Assembly (NCBI GenBank): GCA_003158885.1
Contig: PMLN01000081.1
Coordinates: forward strand, 1 to 6,695
Direction of reading: 5' to 3'
Length of the DNA stretch: 6,695 nt
DNA from: Anaerolineae bacterium
GTDB lineage: Bacteria > Chloroflexota > Anaerolineae > Anaerolineales > Villigracilaceae
Part shown: piece after piece, positions 1-3,745 of the stretch
Layout of the letters: every line of letters begins with the position of its first letter
Numbering within the stretch: the first letter of the stretch is position 1
Notes under the pieces: generated by a model
Told to the model about the DNA's origin: nothing
Seen by the model: only the letters and a program-made list of their open reading frames with translations
Database searches by the model: none
Program-made: the position numbers and the translations under genes

Positions 1-40
1 AAGGTTAGAAAGTTTGAAGGTTGGAAAGTTGGAAGGTTCA
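1..40. repeat. 8-bp tandem repeat at left edge
   Basis: Five consecutive units of an 8-bp degenerate repeat (consensus AARGTTKG, e.g. AAGGTTAG, AAAGTTTG, AAGGTTGG, AAAGTTGG, AAGGTTCA) run in register from the first base. The units alternate AAGG/AAAG, so the array also has a 16-bp period. It touches the window edge and probably continues outside. It contains no open reading frame and has no known role. It is one of four different short arrays in the non-coding parts of this window. Confidence 0.8.
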
Positions 41-180
41 GTTTTTGCAATCTCATCTTTGGGCTTTCTCAAAGCAATGTCAGAGATCAGTATCCTGTGA
101 CATCGAGAAATAACCTTTACAATCAATCGCTATTATTCTTATAGCTCACAACCCGTGCCCAGAACCATGAAGCCGGAAAA
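41..180. other. non-coding stretch without recognised features
   Basis: No coding region, tRNA-like fold or convincing promoter was found here. The only structure seen is a weak imperfect hairpin, CTTTG/CAAAG at about 57-74 with an 8-base loop, which I do not interpret. Together with the flanking repeat and hairpins it makes up the sequence downstream of the last gene of the cassette. Confidence 0.5.
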
Positions 181-183
181 TTC

Positions 184-220
184 AATATATATTCCGCCCT
201 TCGGGCGGAGGTTTGCCTCC
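184..220 (-). terminator. paired hairpins, possible terminator of the cassette
   Basis: On the minus strand, 67 to 103 bases beyond the stop codon of the second NACHT gene, two hairpins overlap by two bases: GGAGG/CCTCC (207-220, loop of 4) and CCGCCC/GGGCGG (194-208, 6-bp stem with a GAA/TTC loop). The second is followed on the transcript by AATATATATTGAATTTT, which is AU-rich and contains a 10-bp palindrome (184-193) but lacks a clean U-run. The position fits a transcript end. The missing U-tract makes a Rho-independent terminator only plausible; the structure could instead protect the 3' end. Confidence 0.4.
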
Positions 221-246
221 TAAAGAATTTTGTTGACTTGCCATAT

Positions 247-300
247 CCAGAGTAAAGAGACTCCAGAGCCCCAGAGTCCAGAGTTTTCAGATCCCAGAGT
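247..300. repeat. CCAGAG-type degenerate tandem repeat overlapping a gene end
   Basis: CCAGAG occurs five times, at 247, 263, 271, 278 and 294, spaced 7 to 16 bases apart (ACTCTGG units on the minus strand). The array runs into the last codons and stop of the second NACHT gene (stop at 287-289), so the C-terminal residues after the conserved FRVV motif are partly encoded by repeat sequence. It lies in the same relative place as the 14-bp repeat downstream of the first NACHT gene. Confidence 0.7.
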
Positions 301-3085
301 CGTCATGATGGAACAAACGGGAGACCACCACTCGAAAACCGAAGTACCTGCCCCTGTAGTCTGGGAGGCCCCCGCCGCGGGACGAGCAGCGCGCGACCTC
401 TGATCGATTGAGGAAGGAGCCGCCGCGCAGAACACGAAGAATACTGTTGTCTGCATGTAGATTTTCTCTCTTATTATCCTTTGGGTTATATGGATACTTG
501 AAAGATGGCTTACTATAATCTTTGCCCCAAAGACTGCGCGTCCATTCCCAAACATTGCCGCTCATATCCAACAATCCATACAGTGAAGCGCCTTGAGGGA
601 AAATGCCCACCACGCTTGGATCGCCAATTTGGCTTTCGTTTGTATTGGCTTTGTCGGTATCGAACTCATTACCCCACGGATAAATTCTTCCATCCGTACC
701 ACGCGCGGCTTTCTCCCATTCCGCTTCGCTCGGCAAGGCGATATGTAATCTATTCTCGGCCAATCCCTGCCACAACAAATTCTTCGCGCCGGTCTTGATC
801 TGCTTTTCGGCGTATTGATGGAGTTCTGTATCCAGCCACTTGGCATATTCCAATGCTTCATACCAAGTGACATATATAACGGGACGAGTGTTTACGTGAT
901 TGTATTGCCAATGTTCAAAAGAATACTTTGTCGCTTCGGTAAACGCACGGAACTGCGCCACCGTGACCGGGTACTTTGCCATCCAGAAATCTGGCAGGCT
1001 CACTTCATGTTGCGGCTTTTCATCATCATCGGCTTGTTCATCTTTGTCGCTGCTTCCCATGCTGAACTTGCCCGCAGGGATAAGCGTAAAGCCAAGTGTC
1101 TCGTCGTTAGGTAAATGCCACAGGTCTGGGTTGAAGCGCGGGTCGCCGAGGGCGGAAAGAGTAATGCCAGCCCGAGCACGCTCACGCAACGCGAGTTTTC
1201 CTTTTTCTAGAAGGCTTTTCAATCGCCCTTGAACGCGTTCCAACAAATCACGTCCCAATTGGCTATCTCTCACGCGGTTGATTCCAATCTCCTGCATTAC
1301 ATCACCTGCCAGCCAAATCAAACGCCAGGAGGTTTCATCATCGTTCGATCTCTCTGGGCATAATTCACCCACGAGTGCAAGCGGCTTATGCTTGTCGATC
1401 GAAACGTAAACCAATCTTCCCACTGCATACAAGATGACATCCCGCCACAGGGTGCCTTGCTGCGCAAGTTCAGCAGCATGCTGGGCAAAGTCCGATTGCG
1501 CCGCCAGATGCGCCCCAGCCAGATATTCCTGAAAAGTCCTATGAGGAAAGGTAAAGGTTTCCGGGGCACGCTCCAGTAACAGCCCCGCGCGCACTTTCAT
1601 TATTTCGAGAACCTGCATCGCCCAGGTTCGATCGTCATCCTTGAGCGAGGCGATCGCTTTTTCCAATTGGAATTCAGGAATGTCGGCAAGCGCCTCGCCA
1701 TCTTGATCTGCTTTGGACGCGGCGTGAGCGTTATAGGCCAACTCCCATAATACACTTTTCAAATCTGCATCCGTGCGGTGCGCTTCCAAGAGATATTGAC
1801 GCAAGCGCGGTGCATCTTCCCGCCCGCCAAGTTTGATCTGCTCCCAGCGCCAAAGAAGCATATCCACTGTTTCCTCATACAACAAGGCGCGCGCATCGGG
1901 CAGCCGGCCCTTATGGGTGTGGACAAGTGCCATAACGGTCAGGAGCAGAGGATTGCGAGCCAGCCTTTGGAGATCCGAACGTGAAACGGCTTCCTCCAAG
2001 CGTGCGGTTAGATTCTTTTGATCCACCGCAGGGACCGTCCCCAAGCGTGCCAACTCCACATACCAGGCTCCTACAAATTTTCCGATCTTTTCCAGGTCAA
2101 ACTCTGCCAGTTCATAAGACGGCAATTCATTCAACCGCAAATCAGGCTTGCCTTTTTCGGGAGGCTGATACGAGAGCACGCGGCAGGTAACAAGATAACG
2201 GTTTTGGGAATAGCGTTGGATAAACGCTTGAACAATATCGCGCACGAATACGCGTTGTGCCAGGGTAGGCACCTCATCCAAGCCATCCAATAGAACGAAT
2301 GCACGGCCCTCCTCCAACGCTTTTTGAAGCGGACGAAAGGCAAAATCCAATCCCTGTGCATGCAGGCGTTCCCGAATAAAATCCAGCAAGTGATTGGGTT
2401 CAGCTCGCTCAGGCAGGTGTTCAGAATATCGCCGGGCAAAATCACGCAAGGTGACCAGGATGGGCAGAAGATCGCCTTCCTGTTTTGGCCATTTGGAAAG
2501 GTGGCTGAGCCAGCCGGCCTTTGGTTGAAGGGCGTGTGCCGAGAGACAATATGCTAGAAAATTGACAAACGTGCTTTTACCGCCGCCCGGATCCCCGAGG
2601 ATGACAAGTTGACGATTTGCAATAGCTGCTTCTAATGCAGATATTGGTTTTGTTCTTTCCCGATCCATGACCCACCCTTCCACGCCCTGCGTCTTTTCAG
2701 ATTTCTTGGCCTTGCGGGGCTTCATCCTTGGGGAAGTTGTATCCAGATTTACATAGATATTGGTCAAGCCGATGGATTTCTGCGCAGAGGTTGGGTCAGA
2801 GGCGCCAATATCTATGCCTCGCAGGGGCAGGCTGGAGGTCAGGCTCATCATCACACGGCGATAAATCTCTAGAGCTTTGACATCGCCTTTGGGCTTGGGA
2901 CCCATATACACATTCCCTTCGATGAGAACGCCTCCCATGCCAACCGATTTGGCGCGCGTACCCTGTGCAATGGCGCCTCCGCCTTTGACTTTGGCTCTCA
3001 CACTTCTGGATTGCCTGCCCTTTGATTTCGATAACTGGGCTTTTAGCCGCTTGATCTCTGCACGTAATTCCTTCTCACCTGTCAT
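287..3085 (-). CDS. NACHT NTPase with C-terminal FGE-sulfatase (C-type lectin fold) domain, second copy
   Basis: This 932-residue protein is an NLR/STAND-type signalling ATPase, probably cytoplasmic. Residues 1-34 are basic and charged, helix-like. A glycine-rich motif starting GAIAQG lies at 37-62. IYVNL at 110-114 precedes the NACHT domain, which has Walker A GDPGGGKST (164-172), Walker B FVLLDGLDEV (263-272), an LVTCR strand (298-302), NPLLLTVMALVH (378-389) and FPHRTFQEYLAG (513-524). After a helical linker, an FGE-sulfatase domain spans about 662-921, with LPSEAEWEKAARG (784-796), YPWG (802-805), SGNVWEW (842-848), RVLRGGSF (884-891) and GFRVV (916-920). The paired catalytic cysteines of true formylglycine-generating enzymes are missing after LRGGS, so I read this domain as a ligand-binding sensor, not an enzyme. 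The start is supported by AAAGAGG eight bases upstream. The ATG overlaps the TGA of the preceding gene, implying translational coupling. The family is widely linked to biological conflict; the defence role is inferred. Confidence 0.9.
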   Translation of the reverse strand: MTGEKELRAEIKRLKAQLSKSKGRQSRSVRAKVKGGGAIAQGTRAKSVGMGGVLIEGNVYMGPKPKGDVKALEIYRRVMMSLTSSLPLRGIDIGASDPTSAQKSIGLTNIYVNLDTTSPRMKPRKAKKSEKTQGVEGWVMDRERTKPISALEAAIANRQLVILGDPGGGKSTFVNFLAYCLSAHALQPKAGWLSHLSKWPKQEGDLLPILVTLRDFARRYSEHLPERAEPNHLLDFIRERLHAQGLDFAFRPLQKALEEGRAFVLLDGLDEVPTLAQRVFVRDIVQAFIQRYSQNRYLVTCRVLSYQPPEKGKPDLRLNELPSYELAEFDLEKIGKFVGAWYVELARLGTVPAVDQKNLTARLEEAVSRSDLQRLARNPLLLTVMALVHTHKGRLPDARALLYEETVDMLLWRWEQIKLGGREDAPRLRQYLLEAHRTDADLKSVLWELAYNAHAASKADQDGEALADIPEFQLEKAIASLKDDDRTWAMQVLEIMKVRAGLLLERAPETFTFPHRTFQEYLAGAHLAAQSDFAQHAAELAQQGTLWRDVILYAVGRLVYVSIDKHKPLALVGELCPERSNDDETSWRLIWLAGDVMQEIGINRVRDSQLGRDLLERVQGRLKSLLEKGKLALRERARAGITLSALGDPRFNPDLWHLPNDETLGFTLIPAGKFSMGSSDKDEQADDDEKPQHEVSLPDFWMAKYPVTVAQFRAFTEATKYSFEHWQYNHVNTRPVIYVTWYEALEYAKWLDTELHQYAEKQIKTGAKNLLWQGLAENRLHIALPSEAEWEKAARGTDGRIYPWGNEFDTDKANTNESQIGDPSVVGIFPQGASLYGLLDMSGNVWEWTRSLWGKDYSKPSFKYPYNPKDNKRENLHADNSILRVLRGGSFLNRSEVARCSSRGGGLPDYRGRYFGFRVVVSRLFHHDDSGI
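326..433 (-). other. DGR-like variable segment at the C-terminus of the second NACHT-FGE protein
   Basis: This encodes residues 885-920, from LRGGS to GFRVV. Between GGS and GFR lie exactly 25 residues, as in the sister protein, but only R899, C900, R903, P908 and Y910 match it. Sixteen of the 25 codons end in C or T, and the GGSF...RC..R....P.......GFR scaffold is that of lectin-fold variable proteins. A diversity-generating retroelement edits such segments through adenines of a template repeat. No template repeat is visible in the window, so this may equally be ordinary divergence of a binding surface. Confidence 0.4.
2900..2977 (-). other. shared glycine-rich motif, N-terminal copy in the second NACHT protein
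   Basis: This encodes residues 37-62, beginning GAIAQG and ending in LIEGNVYMG. Sixteen of 23 positions are identical to the motif at the C-terminus of the small protein encoded just upstream (its residues 117-139), far above what the rest of these unrelated proteins shows. It lies between the charged leader and the NACHT domain, the place of effector-coupling motifs in bacterial NLR proteins. This copy ends soon after the first half and lacks the N-x-I-x-G-D extension found in the small protein. Confidence 0.7.
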
Positions 3086-3564
3086 TTTGTACGCCTCTTT
3101 TTACTGGATACGGTATTGTGATCACCTCTGATTACATTGCTCCCGTTCACGTCTCCCTCAATCAGAATCCCGCCTTTGCCAACCGCAGTTGCACCGTTGC
3201 CCTGGGCAATTGCGCCATCACCGGTCAAGGTGGCGTTATAGGTGGTTACCTGCTGTGCCTCATTGACCAGTTTCTCGAGTTGACGGGCAAAGGCCTCATC
3301 GTTCTCCAAAAGCTTCTTGAGTTGGCGTCTGAATGTGCCGTGCAGGTCTTCATCCTGTGGGTCCTGGATCAGTTCAGCGGGCAGGCTGGCTGCTTCCGGT
3401 TTGGATTCCATCTTTTCTTTCACTGCATCCCAGACTTTACCCACAACCACATCCGGCAGTTCTTCACCGGACTTTTCGATGAGTTTATTGGCAGCCTTCT
3501 TCGCATACGGCGCGATCAAATTCCATGCGCCGGTGACCAATGCTGAGATCATGATGGGATCCAT
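3082..3564 (-). CDS. small helical protein with C-terminal glycine-rich motif, candidate effector or adaptor
   Basis: The product is 160 residues. I chose the ATG at 3562-3564 because AAAGGAG sits eight bases upstream; an in-frame ATG at 3639 would add 25 residues encoded by the structured leader and has no comparable ribosome-binding site. Residues 1-30 form an amphipathic to hydrophobic helix (IMISALVTGAWNLIAPYAKK), 31-105 are charged and look helical, and 111-154 form a glycine-rich, beta-prone tail with GAIAQGNGATAVG (117-129), LIEGD (134-138) and SNVIRGDHNTV (142-152). It ends in a basic KKRRTK. I know no enzymatic motif in it. The tail is shared with the N-termini of both neighbouring NACHT proteins, and its stop overlaps the start of one of them. 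A helical domain followed by such a shared tail resembles Bell/HeLo-like effectors with amyloid signalling motifs; that function is inferred. An inhibitor or scaffold role is also possible. Confidence 0.8.
   Translation of the reverse strand: MDPIMISALVTGAWNLIAPYAKKAANKLIEKSGEELPDVVVGKVWDAVKEKMESKPEAASLPAELIQDPQDEDLHGTFRRQLKKLLENDEAFARQLEKLVNEAQQVTTYNATLTGDGAIAQGNGATAVGKGGILIEGDVNGSNVIRGDHNTVSSKKRRTK
3094..3100 (-). promoter_or_regulatory. ribosome-binding site of the second NACHT gene
   Basis: AAAGAGG on the minus strand lies eight bases before the ATG at 3083-3085 and inside the coding region of the small protein. Together with the ATGA stop/start overlap it indicates that both proteins are made from one message, with coupled but independently initiated translation. 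Confidence 0.6.
3121..3216 (-). other. shared glycine-rich motif, C-terminal copy in the small protein
   Basis: This encodes residues 117-148. Two halves can be seen: GAIAQGNGATAVGKGG, with glycine every few residues, then LIEGDVNGSNVIRGD, which has alternating hydrophobic residues and an N-x-I-x-G-D core followed by HNTV. Alternation of small, polar and beta-branched residues suggests a beta-arch or beta-solenoid rung, as in amyloid signalling motifs. The same pattern also recalls YadA-like head repeats. Confidence 0.7.
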
Positions 3565-3572
3565 TTCGGTTT

Positions 3573-3579
3573 CTCCTTT
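3573..3579 (-). promoter_or_regulatory. ribosome-binding site that fixes the start of the small gene
   Basis: AAAGGAG on the minus strand is eight bases before the ATG at 3562-3564. It is a near-perfect Shine-Dalgarno sequence and decides the start in favour of MDPIMISALV over the ATG 75 bases further upstream. Confidence 0.75.
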
Positions 3580-3596
3580 GAAAATTTTTTGCGCGA

Positions 3597-3634
3597 CCCG
3601 CTCGCGAAGCATCCCCGAAGGGGACGACGGCGGG
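3597..3634 (-). promoter_or_regulatory. structured 5' leader of the small gene
   Basis: A 5-bp outer stem (CCCGC at 3634-3630 with GCGGG at 3601-3597, read on the minus strand) encloses a perfect 5-bp hairpin, TCCCC/GGGGA at 3612-3624, with a three-base loop (TTC on the transcript). It ends 18 bases before the ribosome-binding site, in a 181-bp gap. It could stabilise a processed message, attenuate read-through from the upstream gene, or be incidental. No T-run follows directly, so it is not a standard terminator on the minus strand. Confidence 0.4.
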
Positions 3635-3680
3635 AACATGTCTTAGCGTAGATAAACATCTCTTGCCATATCGGGCACTT

Positions 3681-3730
3681 CAGAAAACCAGTTCCCAGAA
3701 GCCAGTATTCAGAAATCAGTTCTCAGAACT
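3681..3730. repeat. 14-bp degenerate tandem repeat between the first NACHT gene and the small gene
   Basis: Three and a half units with consensus CAGAAnnCAGTnnT: one of 15 bp (3681-3695), two of 14 bp (3696-3709 and 3710-3723) and a partial CAGAACT (3724-3730). It starts 16 bases beyond the stop codon of the first NACHT gene. It is non-coding. No protein-binding role is known to me. Confidence 0.75.
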
Positions 3731-3745
3731 ATCCCCTCCGCTGCG

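Noticed and set aside
115..143. Partial gene at the left side
   Set aside because: No frame with start, ribosome-binding site and conserved residues could be supported between 41 and 180.
3118..3546. 142-codon open frame on the plus strand opposite the small gene
   Set aside because: It is antisense to the well-supported minus-strand gene and shows no recognisable motif.
3082..3564. Toxin-antitoxin pair with the small gene as antitoxin
   Set aside because: The partner is a full NACHT signalling protein and the two share a motif, which fits effector coupling better. A regulatory role cannot be excluded.
3565..3639. Longer start for the small gene at the ATG at 3637-3639
   Set aside because: The extra 25 residues are encoded by the structured leader, have no good ribosome-binding site, and precede a start with AAAGGAG at ideal spacing.
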